Shown: positions 47,073-58,845, counted from the first letter of the stretch. The stretch is 64,000 nt of DNA from Rhodamnia argentea (GCF_020921035.1 NC_063155.1:17255311-17319310), one strand, 5' to 3'. Numbers and translations: made by a program. Notes: generated from the letters alone by a model not told the origin.

Positions 47073-47739
47073 CAATCTCTTTGCCAGTTTTAACTGTGCC
47101 AGAATGATGGGGGGTTCCAGACAAGTACATGTACAACAGGTTTAGCTGATGCCATGGATGGAGTCTGATTTCCGGAGGAAACCATTCCGCGGGTTCTCTG
47201 ATTCGATAAGGTTATCCAGTTCTGGCGGTCCACAATTTTTCCACGGACTAGGAAAAGATGCACGCGTGTTGCACGTGAATCTAACTACTGCCTCTAGAGG
47301 TCCTGAATGAACAGGCGTTTCTGCATTGGTTTTCCTGGAAACTGAGCCGGATGAATCAGCCTCAGGGATGGCTTTTCCTTCAACACCCCCCTTCAGGACT
47401 CACCTCAGTTCGACATCTCTGCGAATTCCAATAGTTTCGTATTGGTTGGATGGATGGGCAGAGAAGCTCGAGCAAGGGAAGCTGATCCAAAGGACAGTGA
47501 CATGGACCAGAGGCTGCAGGGTTGAGAAATGTCTGTCCGGAGCCATTTGAGGCTGGGGTGTGGTTGGAGCCTTTCGACGACCGCATCAACCTTAGCCATC
47601 GCCTCTTTGACTCTTGCCCGGGATGGATCACTCGGTCTAAAATAACAAAGTGCAAGCCTCCCCCACCAAATTCCTCGCTGCCGAGCCTATGAGCTAGTCC
47701 ATGAGTCAACTCCTTGTACATGCTGAAGAGTTTAGTCTA
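47073..47739. other. upstream region of the PsbP-domain gene, possible decayed coding sequence
   Basis: Minus-strand frames stay open for 113 aa (47721-47380) and 64 aa (47599-47405), with base composition like exons. Neither product is recognisable, and the region has stops in all frames before the PsbP start. It may be promoter DNA plus a gene remnant. Confidence 0.35.
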
Positions 47740-48438
47740 CGGGCCTGTTTGGTTCAGCATTTGGCTAAGAGACTTTGAGAAAATGTAAATACTTTTGGAC
47801 TAAAGGCCTTTTCCAAAATGCAAGTAGTGTTTGATAAAGTGTATTTTAAAAATACATTGGAAAACAACTTTGACGTAAATACTGTTTGGTGAAAAATGAA
47901 CTTTGTAAAGTATTTTTACTTTTTGAAAAAGAAGAGGCGGTCGGCGGTGGTGGGAGACGGCGGCAGCAATCGGTGGTGGCGACAACAATGGCCGCTAGTG
48001 ATGATTGGCGGCGATAGGTGGTGGGCGGCGACGGCGGGGGGAGGCGGTCAGTGGTGGCGCCGGCGGCTGTTGGCGAGCGGTGGTGGGAGGCGGCGGTCGG
48101 CCGGTGTGGGCGGTCGGCTGCGGCAATCGACGACGATGGATGGTAGTCTGCGGCGATGGGCGGTGGCGGTGGCGATGGGCGGCGGCGGCCGGTGGGCGGT
48201 GGCGGGTGGCTAATGGTGGTGGACGGCGGCGACGGCGACGAGTGACGGCAAGCCAAGGTGATAAATTTAAAAGAAAAAAAATTAGTTGCATTTTGCAAAA
48301 GCCCTTTAGCCCAAAGTAATTTGGAGAGCATTTGAGATGCAATTGTATTTCCCCAAAGTAAGCCAAAAAATGAACCAAACACCATTTGTATTTGGCCAAA
48401 GAACTTCAGAGCCCCAATGCTGAACCAAACAGGGCCTA
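47740..48438. mobile_element. hAT-like non-autonomous element, ~0.7 kb
   Basis: The left end GGGCCTGTTTGGTTCAGCAT is matched by the complement of the right end (GGCCCTGTTTGGTTCAGCAT). Sub-terminal blocks are also inverted ('ctaaaggccttttccaaaat' against 'ctaaagggcttttgcaaaat'). GGGCCTGTTTGGTTC is the usual terminus of plant hAT MITEs. The core (47940-48230) is a GGC/GGT-rich low-complexity tract that keeps several overlapping frames open on both strands; these are not genes. An 8-bp target duplication was looked for and is not clear. Confidence 0.75.
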
Positions 48439-48439
48439 T

Positions 48440-49095
48440 ATAACACATATGGGAGAGGGGCCTAATTACCTAAAAACATCTAATTTTAGGTTGAGTGCCA
48501 AATTTATTTCGAACTTCTTTTTTACTTCGAAAAAAACCCCAAACTTTAGGTCCAGATCGAAATCTGCATTGAAAATTTTTTTTTATCTCAAATAAATACC
48601 CAAACTTTAGGTACATTCTCAAATATGTCCAGAATTTATTTTGTTTGAAAAAAGTCGTGATTTTTTTTTTTGTATAGTCCGAAATCACGCTTCGTTCATG
48701 AGGCACGGCCGTGGTCGAGGCCATGGCAAGGTAGCCTTCGCTTAGATCTAGGCGAGGCTGGCCGGGGGCCTTGAAGCACTTGATGGCGACCGGCGAGGGC
48801 TTCACGGACCTAGTCCAATGGCCGGCCAGCTCTAGTCACCCTTGTTGGAGGTTGCTGGCCACAGTAGCAGCGAGCAAGGGAAAAAATGAAATGGAAAAAA
48901 ATAAGGAAATTTTTTTTAAAAAATAAAAATAAAAAATATTATTAAAAATTATATACGTCGGCGTCGGCCTGCAAAGTTGACTGAATTGGTGCAACCGCAA
49001 AAGATTAGGACTCAACCGGCAAAAAAAAAAAAATTAAGACTGAATTAGCACAATTGCAATAGTTTTAGGACTTTTTTGTAATTTTTCTCATTTTC
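48440..49095. repeat. composite repeat with family A end
   Basis: Begins with reiterated 'ccaaactttaggt' phrases, has a GC-rich middle ('gccatggcaaggtagcc', 'gcgaggctggccggg'), and ends with family A words ('gactgaattagcacaattgc', 'taggacttttttg'). It resembles the GC-cored elements at 5602-6035 and 20254-21455. Boundaries are approximate. Confidence 0.45.
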
Positions 49096-49099
49096 ACAA

Positions 49100-50009
49100 G
49101 GATAACAAATCCACCCCAACAAAAGATTCTCCAAAATGAAACCGTTCGGAATATGAAAATTAGGGACGGCTAACGACAATTTTTCAACGGAGGGCTAAGG
49201 AAGTAGATTTGAGATTAGAATGAAAATTGGTGATTTTTCTAGTCGCGACCTAAAAATCAGGCTTATAGGCCAATGTATTACTAAGTTAATTAAATTAACT
49301 AACCTAGTTTGAATTCTTCTAAACTCTATGAAATCACAACTCGGGTTCAATTTTATAAAGAATATTCAATAGGAGTCGCCACTAATTATTCATGGTAGAT
49401 TGAGTAGATGCCTAAGTAAAATAATGGGAGATGATTTTACTTATACGAATAAGAGATAATGAGTCCGGAGACTTGATTATGCTAGATTTCTCTAACGCCC
49501 TTACGGTACCATTCTTTCATGAAAAATCATTTAAGCAGGCAACTTGGATTAATTTTAGACTAAAGTCTTATCAAGGCAAAGGTGATCACATGAGTGCAAG
49601 CATTATTGAACACCCACTTATCAAAGCACAAATAAATTGTAAGTGAGGGATAGAATACTTACCTTAAGCAAACGCAAGCATTTGTAATGTTAGTCAGAAA
49701 ATCACACAGATACCCCTAAAATAATTTCTAATTAACATCACATTAATCAATTCTTTTTTGGTTTTCTTTTTATATGAATGCAAAACTATACTATATGAAA
49801 TGCATGAGATGCATTAAACTACGTGCAAAATATCTATTCTAAATGCATTGGCTATAATGACATGCAAAATAAAATCAAAGATGCAAACTATATGACATGC
49901 AATAATGACATGGCAAAACTAGTGACATGACATTCATGGTACATGACATATATGTAATGATACAACCTAAGCTATGTGAATTAAATATGATATCATGATG
50001 ATTTCTTTT
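49100..50009. repeat. unclassified repeat-like AT-rich DNA
   Basis: No gene. Contains 'ggagtcgccactaattattcat' type sequence near 49370 that I associate with dispersed plant retroelement DNA; the class cannot be proven here. Together with 51527-52123 it may be one older element into which the TRIM array and the SINE were inserted. Confidence 0.3.
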
Positions 50010-51073
50010 TGTTGGGTGATTTTGGGCCTCTTTTATCCCAAAAGCTAGCTCAAAGGATAAGACTTTCCCTCACACTTATAAATCGACCACCAGCCCCTTC
50101 CACAACCGATGTGGGATAACCTCAACAATCTCCCCCTTACACATCGGGCCCTAGGTTGGATGCAGCGAAAACCCGTATCTCTCCCATGTGACTGTTGGGT
50201 CCGGACTTGTAGGTAATCCGAGCTACGATGCTAGTGTTGGGTGGTCTTGGGCTTCTCTCATCCAAAAGTTAGCTCAAAGGACGAAACTTTTCCTCATACT
50301 TATAACCGACCACCAGCTTCTTCCACAACCGATGTGGGATAATCCCAACAATCTCTCCCTCACACATTGGACCATGGGTCGAAGGCAACGACAACCCGTA
50401 TCTCTCCCATGTGACCATTGGATCTAGATTTATTGGTAACCTGAGTTCTGATACCAATATTAGGTGGTCATGGGCTTCTCTCGTCCCAAAAGCTAGCTCA
50501 AAGGACAAGGCTTTTCCTCACACTTATAAATCGACCACCAGCCTCTTCCACAACCGATGTGAGATAACCCCAACAATCTCCTCCTCACACATCGGGCCAT
50601 AGGTCGGAGGCAACGACAACTTGTATCTCTTCCATGTGATTGTTGGGTCCAGACTAGGCAACGACAACCAGTATCTCTCTCATATGACTGTTGAGTCCAA
50701 ACTTATTGGTAACCAGGGCTCTAATACCGGTGTTGGGTGGACTTAAGCTTCTCTCATCCCAAAAGCTAGCTTAAAGGACGAGACTTTCCCTCACACTTAT
50801 ACACCGACCACCAGCCCCTTCCACAACCGATGTGGGATAATTCCAACAATCTTTCCCGTACACATTGAGCCATGAGTCGAAGGCAACGACAACCCGTATT
50901 TCTCCCATGTGACTATTAGGTCCAGATTTGTTGGTAACTTGGGCTCTGATACCAATGTTGGGTGGTTTTGGGCCTCTCTCATCCCAAAAGCTAGCTCAAA
51001 GGACAAGACTTTCCCTCACACTTATAAACCGACCACCAGCCCCTTTCACAACCGATGTGGGATAACCCCAACA
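50010..51073 (-). mobile_element. tandem TRIM: five LTRs, four internal domains, one insertion
   Basis: LTRs at 50010-50127, 50235-50350, 50458-50575, 50731-50848 and 50956-51073 (116-118 bp). Read on the minus strand each begins TGTTGGG(G)TTATCCCACAT and ends CACCCAACA. Each LTR is followed (minus strand) by TTGGTATCAGAGCC, the primer-binding site for initiator-Met tRNA (clearest at 50941-50955). Each next LTR is preceded by a purine tract (AAGGGGGAGAT at about 50128-50138). Internal domains are about 107 bp, one enlarged to 155 bp (50576-50730) by a local ~50-bp duplication. There is no coding capacity, as expected for a terminal-repeat retrotransposon in miniature. The whole array is flanked by the 5-bp duplication CTTTT (50005-50009 and 51074-51078). 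Confidence 0.9.
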
Positions 51074-51301
51074 CTTTTTGGTACCTTTCCCATGAATTTA
51101 AAAAAATAAAAAAATAAAGAGAATAACATCTATCATAACTCAAGAAATTGAATTCTTAAAGTTCTAATTTATATTATTTTAACATGCAAAGATGAATAAA
51201 AACATGATCTATCATGATAACTATTTAACATTGTTTTTTGGTTTTTATGGAGATGAATTAAACAAAAAACTTCTTTACCAAAAAAAAAAAAAATTTTAAA
51301 C

Positions 51302-51526
51302 AAAAAACTTACCCACCGACCGGTGGCCGCGCCGGTTTGCGCTCGGTTTCTTTCACGAGTGGTCTTGGGTTCAAAACTTTGTGGTGTCGGTGTCTTACCC
51401 GGGCACTGTGGTGGTGGGGTCCTGCAGTTGCCCCCGAGGACTAGTCGTGCTTCACCGCTGGTTTGAGCGCAAGCTCGCCGGCCGCGCGGACACCTCGGTT
51501 ATAAAAAATAAAAAATAAAAAACTTA
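51302..51526 (+). mobile_element. tRNA-derived SINE with target-site duplication
   Basis: A GC-rich body (51312-51500) carries an A-box-like TGGCCGCGCCGG near 51324 and a B-box-like GGTTCAAAACT near 51369. It ends in an A-rich tail with ATAAAAAAT units. It is flanked by the 10-bp duplication AAAAAACTTA (51302-51311 and 51517-51526). The body is about 205 bp. It lies 228 bp from the TRIM array. Confidence 0.75.
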
Positions 51527-52123
51527 AACAAAAATAATTAATTTTGCCTTTAATGCACCTTTTGACTACAAATTACGATTTAATTCACATTATTCCCGGT
51601 AAGTGGGGCCAGAAAGTGAATTTGAATATAGAATAACCATCGTTCCCAAGTACATGGGGCAGATATTGAAATTTTATTATGTGAAATTATCACTCCGATC
51701 CTTAATGAGAGGATAAGATGTATACTTTCCACGTGTACGTGCAATCACACCTTTGAGTTGAAGTCGGATGTCACCCTATTGGACATATTCATTGGGACAA
51801 TGCATTTTGGGAGCATAATTATAGGCAAGATTAATTATTTAAATACAAACAATTATGAAAATAAGATAATAGATAAGATGCAAAATTTTTAAAAAAGAAA
51901 ATCAAATAACATAAAGATAACGTGCCTATTTATCTATAAGGTGATATTGCGTTATCTCTAACACAATTACAAAATTACATTTTTCAAATGTGTGAATTTG
52001 CAAAATTTATATTATCTACAAAACAAATATTACTGAGTTTAGATATAACGTTTCTAACCTATAAAAATATGCATGAGATCTGATTAGTTCAAAAATAGGA
52101 ACCAAAATATTTAAATCATTCTA
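51527..52123. other. AT-rich spacer, no gene seen
   Basis: No ORF of note. Precedes the tandem array; some phrases resemble retroelement DNA but no end could be placed. Confidence 0.4.
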
Positions 52124-55100
52124 TATGTGGAAAGTGGTTTCGTGACCATCTCTCCTACATGGCCATTTCTTCAAAAAATAATACTAACCAAAGATGGCAG
52201 AGAGCAGAGGGAGAGGAGTGCTGGTGAGGTTTTGGACCGATAATCTCTCTAACTTACGTATGCTGTACAAGTTGAGAGACATAGATGGGGAGAACAATAA
52301 AATCTTTAGTCTTCACGCACTTTAATCCTACGGCTCTAATTGAAGAAAAGCACTTTGAATTGTTATTTCATCGCAAGAGATGGTTTAGAACCAATATTTC
52401 ATTATATAATAGTGAAACTTCAAGAGGAACGAATTGTTTAATGTGCAAAGTGGTTTCATGACCATCTCTCCCACTTGGCTATTTCTTCAAAAATATTATT
52501 AACCAAAAAATCACAGAAAGCAGAGGGAGAGGAGTGGTGGGGAGGTTTTGAACCGATGATCGCTCTAACTTCCATATGCTGTGCATGTTAAGAGACATAT
52601 ATGGAGAGAATGTTAAAAGCTTCAAACTTCATGCTTTTGATAACATAAGTAAAACCTATTATTTTTCCAACCTTGGTCTGCAAAGAGGAGGTTACATTTA
52701 ATCTCCATTATCCAATTAAATGAACAACTGAAAGTAACATGCAAATATGAGTAGAGGTGTCACGCACTTTGATTTTGCAGCTTTAGTTGAAGAAAAGCAT
52801 TTCGAATTGTTGATTCATAGTTAGAGATGGCTTAGAACACATACTTCATTATCTGATAGTGAAGCTTCAAGGAAAGCGAATTGCTTAATATGGAAAGTGG
52901 TTTCACGACCATCTCTCCCACATGGTCATTTTTTCAAAAATAGTATTAACTAAAGATGGCAGAGAGCAGAAAGAGGAGTGGTTGTGAGATTTTGGATCGA
53001 TCATTCTTTTGACTTACGTATGCTGTGCAGGTTGAGAGACACAGATGAGGAAAACATTAAAGGTTTTAGTCTTCACGCTTTTGGTAGCACAAGTAAAACC
53101 TCTTATTTTTCCAACCTCGATCGAAAAAGAGGGGGTAACATTTAATCTCCATTATCCAATTAAAGGAATATGCAAATATGAATGAAAGTGTCACACACTT
53201 TAATCCTGTTGCTTTAGTTGAAGAAAATCACTTTGAATTGTTGATTCATCGCTAGAGATGGCTTATAACATATACTTCATTATCTAATAGTGAAGTTTCA
53301 AGAACAACAAATTGCTTAATATGGCTAGTGGTTTCGCAATCATCTCTCCCACATGCTTACTTCTTTAAGAAAAGTATTAACCAAAGATGACAGTGAGCAC
53401 GGGGAGAGGAGTAGAGGGAGAGAAGTGGTGTTGAGGTTTTGGATCGATGATCTCTCTGACTTACGCATGTTGTACAGGTTGAGAGACACAAATGGGAAGA
53501 ACGTTAAAGGTTTCAGACTTTACGCTTTTGGTAACACAAGTACATCCTCTTGTTTTTCCAACTTCGATTAGCAAAGAGGAGGCTACATTTAATCTCTATT
53601 AACCAATTAAAGGAACACCTAAAAGTAACATGCAAATATGGATGGATATGTCACGTACTTTAATATTGCAGCTTCAGTTGAAGAAAATCACTTCAAATTA
53701 TTGATTCATAGCCAGAAATCACCAGAGATGGCTTAGAACCAATACTTCATTATCTAATAGTGAAGCTTCAAGAATAATGAATTGCTTAATGTGGAAAGTG
53801 GTTTCGCAACCTTTTTTTTTTCCCAAATGGCTATTTCATAAAAAAAAAAATGGAATTAACCAAAAATGGCAAACAACAGAGGGAGAGGAGTGGTGGTGAG
53901 GTTTTGGATCAATGATATATCTAACTTACATATGCTATGTAGGTTGAGAAACATAAATAGGGAGAATGTTAAAGGCTCTAGTCTTCACGCTTTTGGTAAC
54001 ATAAGTAAATCATCTTGTTTTTCCAACCTGGATTGGCAAAGAAGAGGCTACATTTGATCTCCCTTATCCAATTAAAGGAGCTCCTGAAAGTATCATGCAA
54101 ATATGAATGGAGGTGTCATGCAATTTAATCATGTAGCTCCAATTAAAGAGAAACACTTTGAATTGTTGATTCATCATAAGAGATGGCTTAGACACATAAC
54201 TTCATTATCTAATAATGAAGCTTCAAGAGCAACAGATTGCCTCATGTGGAAAGTAGTTTTGGAACCATCTCTCTCGGATGGCCATTTGTTCAAAAATAGT
54301 ATTAAGCAAAGACCCCAAAGAGTAGAGGGAGAGGAGTGGTGGGGAGGTTTTTGACCAATGATCGATCTGACATACGTATGCTGTGTAGGTTGAGAGACAC
54401 AGATGGGAAGAATATTAATCGCTTTAGTCTTCACGATTTTGGCAACACAAGTAAAACCTCTTATTTTTCAACATCAATCGACAAAGAAGAGGCTACATTT
54501 AATCTTCATTATCCAATTAAAGGAACATTGAAAGTAACATGCAAATATGAATGGAGGTGTCACGCACTTTAATCCTGTAGCTCCAGTTGAAAAAAAGCAC
54601 TTCGAATTGTTGTTTCATCACCATAGATGGCTTAGAACCAATACGTTATTATCTAATAGTGAAGCTTTAAGAGCAGCAAATTGCTTAAGACGGAAAGTGA
54701 TTTTGCGATCATCTCTCCCACGTAGTCATTTTTTAAAAAGTAGTATTAACCAAAGATGACATAAAGCAAAGAGAAGTTATGGTCGGGTTTTGGACCGATG
54801 ATCTCTTTGGCTTATATTTGCTGTGCGAGTTGAGATACATAGATGGGTAAAACATTAAAGATTTTTTTCTTCACACTTTTGGGAACAAGTAAAACCACTT
54901 GGTTTTCTAGCTATGCACTTTAATCATGCAGCTCCAATTGAAGAAATGCACTTCAAATTGTTGATTTATCATGAGAGATGGTTTGAGAAGTAATACTTCA
55001 TTACATAATAGTGAGATTTAAGAGAAGTAGATAGCTTGCTGTGGAAAGTCGTTTCGCAACCATCTCTCCAACATAGTCATTTATTCAAAACAAGTATTAA

Positions 55101-58072
55101 CCAAAGATGGTAGCGAGCATAAGGAGAGGAGTAGTGGTGAGGTTTTGGGCCGATAAGGTTTTTGAATTTTTGATGCTTTGCAGGTTGAGAGACACAGATG
55201 AGGAGAACGTCAAAGGCTTAAGTCTTCACACTTTTAGTAACACAAGTAAAACCTCTTGTTTTCCAACCTCAGCCGACAAAGCGAAGGTTAGGTTTAATCT
55301 CCATTATCCAATTACAAGGACAACCGAAAGTAACATGCAAACATAACTGGAGGTGTTACACACTTTAATCCCGTAGCTCTAGTTGAAGAAAAGTACTTCG
55401 AATTGTTGATTCATCGCCGGAGATGACCTAGAACACTTTCTTCATTATATAATAGTGAAGCTTCAAGAACATTGAATTGCTTATTGTGGAAAATGATTTT
55501 GCGACCATCTCTCCCACATGGCCATTTCTTAAAAAATAGTATTAACCAAAGATGGTAGCGAGCAGAGGGAGAGGAGTGGTGGTGAGGTTTTGGACAGATG
55601 ATTTTTCTGACTTACATATACTGTGGAGGTTGAGAGATACATATGAGAGAACATTAAAGGCTTCATTCTTCATGCTTTTGGTAACACAAGTAAAATCTCT
55701 TATTTTTCCAACCTTGATTGGCAAAGAGGAGGCTACATTTAATCTCCATTATCCAATTAATGGTACACCTGAAAGTAACATGCAAATTTGAATGCGGGTG
55801 TCACACACTTTAATCTTGCAGCCTCATTGATGAAAAGCACTTCGAATTGTTCATTCATCGCCAGAGATGGCTTAAAACAAATACTTCATTATTTAATAAT
55901 GAAGCTTCAAGAGCAGGGAATTGTTTAATATGGAAAGTGGTTTCGCAATAATCTATCCCTCATGGTCATTTCTTCAAAAATAGTCTTAACCAAAGATAAC
56001 ATAGAGCAGACGAAGAGGAGTGGTGGTGAGGTTTTACACTTATGATCTCTCCGACTTACATAAGATGTGTAGGTGGAGAGACAGATATGAAGAGAAAGAT
56101 AAAGGCTTCAATCTTTACGCTTTTGGTAACATAAGTAAAACCTTTTTTTTTTAAACCTCGATCAGCAAAGAGGAGGTAACGTTTAATCTCCATTGTCCAA
56201 TTAAAAGAACATCTGAAAGTAACATGTAAATATGAATGGAGGTGTCACGCACTTTAATCCTACAGCTCCAGTTGAAGAAAAGCACTTCGAATTATTGATT
56301 CATCACTACGGATGTCTTATAACCAATATTTTATTATCTAATAATGAAGCTTCAAGAGCATCATATTTCTTAATGTGGAAAGTGATTTCGTGACCATTTC
56401 TTCCACATGGCCATTTCTTCAATAATAGTATTAACCAAAGATGGCAAAGAGCAGTGGTGTTGAGGTTTTGGACCGATAATCTCTTTGACTTATGTATGAT
56501 GTGCGAGTTGAGAGACACAGATGGGGAGAACGTTAAAGGGTTCAATCTTTATGCTTTTGGTAACACAAGTAAAACCTCTTGTTTTTTCAACCTCGTTCAT
56601 CAAAGAGGAGGCTACATTTTATCTCCATTATCCATTTAAAAGAACACCTGAAAGTAACATGCAAATATGAATTGAGGTGTCACGCACTTTGATCCTACGG
56701 TTCTAGTTGAAGAAAAATACTTTGAATTGTTGATTGATCGCCATAGATGGCTTAGAACACATACTTCATTATCTAATAGTGAAGCTTCACGAGCAGCGAA
56801 TTGCTTAATGCGGATAGTGATTTCGCGACTACCTCTCCTACATGGCCATTTCTTCAAAAATAGTATTAACCAAAGATGGTTTAGAGCAGAGGGAGAGGAG
56901 TGGTGGTGGGGTTTTGGACCGATGATCTCTCCGACTTACTATGTTGTGCGGGTGAAGAGACATAGATGGGAAGACCGTTAAAAGTTTTAGTCTTCACACT
57001 TTTGGCTATACAAGTAAAATATCTTGTTTTTCGAACCTCGATTGGTAAAGAGGCGCCTACATTTAATTTTCTTTTTTAATTAAAGGAACACCTGAAAATA
57101 ACATGCATATATGAATGAAGGTGTCATGCACTTTAATCGTGCTGCTCTAGTTGAAGAATTGCACTTCGAATTGTTGATTCATCGCTTGAGATGGCATAGA
57201 ATACATACTTCATTAGCTAATGGTAAAGCTTCAAGTGCGGCAAACCGCTTAATGTGGAAAGTATTTCGCAACCATCTCTCCCACATGGCCTTTTAAAAAA
57301 AAAAATAGTATTAATCAAAGATGGTTGAGAGCAGAGGGAGAGGAGTAATGGTGAGGTTTTGGACTAATGATCTCTCTTAATTACGTATGCCGTGCGGGTT
57401 GAGAGACACAAATGGGGAGAACGTTAAAGGCTTCATTCTTCACGCTTTTGGTAACACAAGTAAAGCCTTTTGTTTTTCCAACCTTGGTCGGCAAAGATAA
57501 GGCTATATTTAATCTCCATTATCCAATTAAAAGAACACCTAAAAATAACATGTAAATATAAATAGAGGTGTCACGCACCTTAATCCCGCAACTCCAATTG
57601 AAGAAAAAGGACTTCATGTTGTCGGTTCATTGCCATGGATGGTTTAGAACCAATAACGTCATTATCTATTAGAGAAGCGTCAAGAGTAGCGAACTACTTA
57701 ATGTGGAAAGCGGTTCAATGGCCATCTCTTCCACATGGCCATTTCTTCAAAAATAGTACTAACTAAAGATGGTAGAGAGTAGAGGGTGAAGAGTGGTTGT
57801 GAGGTTTTGGACTAATGATTTCTATGACTTACATATGATGTACAGGTTGAAAGACACAGATGGGGAGAACATTAGGAGCTTTAAGTCTTCACGCTTTTTG
57901 GTAACACAAGTAAAATTTCTTATTTTTCCTACCTCGGTTAACGAAGAGGAGGTTACATTTAATTTTCATTATCCAACTAAAGGAACACCCGAAAATGACA
58001 TGCAAATATGAATGTAGGTATCACCCATTTTAATCATGCGGTTCGAGTTGAAGAAAAGTACTTCGAATTGTT
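52124..58072. repeat. 14-copy tandem array of a ~445-bp unit
   Basis: Using the phrase GAGGTTTTGG as register, copies fall at 52226, 52542, 52986, 53433, 53898, 54344, 54784, 55139, 55584, 56028, 56462, 56908, 57353 and 57801. Spacings are 434-465 bp except 316 (first step) and 355 (54784 to 55139), which reflect internal deletions. Every unit repeats the same order of landmarks: 'gtggaaagtggtttcg', 'ccacatggccatttcttc', 'attaaccaaagatgg', 'ttgagagacacagatg', 'cttcacgcttttggtaacac', 'ccattatccaattaaagga', 'catgcaaatatgaatg', 'cttcgaattgttgattcatc'. Copies have diverged by point changes and small indels. Short ORFs of 60-84 aa recur in the same register, but none spans the unit and I recognise no protein. 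Likely a local satellite-like amplification. Confidence 0.92.
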
Positions 58073-58308
58073 ATGAGACAAAAAATATTGGAACCGGAGT
58101 TAAAGTTGATGCTTTTTAAAGAAATTAGGCCCCCTTGATAGAGGCAAACCTCTCCTAGTTTTTGACTATCTTGTTGGGACACTATCTGCATATTACTTGT
58201 GGATCTATCATTGTTACCACACCAATAAATAACACATTAGTAGCCTTAGCTCATGTTGTCATCCCCGAATCATTCTAAGGATCTTTCCACTATGGGCTTA
58301 GGATCTTA

Positions 58309-58845
58309 GTGCATGAGTCCCTCGAGGCTGGACCAAGGTCCCCGTCGTCTAGGCTTAAGACCTTGATTCCCACACTCATGGCCCCTAAGACAAGGCCCGC
58401 ATATGTGGTTTTTGGGCTTGGGACCTCAACGTCTGTTTTTGGGTCTCGGGTAGCCGTGCCCGAGCACCTAGAAACCTCCTTGGCAGACCATACCAATGAA
58501 CTTGACTCTCTTGTGGCCATGCTTAGGACCCCGATTCCCGCACTCACGTCCCCCAAGGCAGGCCCCACATATGTGGTGCCCGGGCTTGGGACCTCAATAT
58601 TCGTATTTAGGTCTCGGGTGGCCGTGTCCGAGCACCTAGAAACCGCCCTGGTGGACCGGACCATTGAACTTGACTCTCTCGTGGCCTGGCTTAGAATCCC
58701 CATATCCAAGACCGTGACAGTTAGGCTTACGTACACAACTCTTGTACCCGCGCTTGGGTCCCCCGAGGCCGAAACCGAGACCCTTCCACCCCCGTGCGCG
58801 CGCGCGCAAGTGGACCCTCTTCTTGAGGATGTGCTCGGGTCCTAA
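58309..58845 (+). repeat. 168-bp tandem repeat inside an open frame
   Basis: Units start at about 58353, 58521 and 58689 (period 168 = 56 codons), with the third partial. An ORF of 178 aa (+) crosses it, with repeated phrases PIPALTSPKAGPTYVVPGLGT and SRVAV.EHLET. The minus strand is also open for 148 aa (58736-58290). Because 168 is a multiple of three, openness can persist by chance. GC-rich, with a CGCGCGCGCG run at 58797-58806. No start context, introns or domain support a gene; treated as a repeat. Confidence 0.6.

Noticed and set aside
47846..48448. Several overlapping ORFs up to 200 aa in both strands
   Set aside because: They lie in the GGC/GGT-rich core of a hAT-like MITE; low complexity and open in many frames at once.
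50010..51073. Reading the array as a simple satellite, or as a Cassandra-type TRIM with 5S-like LTRs
   Set aside because: Primer-binding sites, purine tracts and the CTTTT duplication show LTR structure; I could not see a 5S rRNA-like promoter in the LTRs.
51312..51400. tRNA gene
   Set aside because: A- and B-box-like words are present but no cloverleaf can be drawn; the A tail and flanking duplication indicate a SINE.
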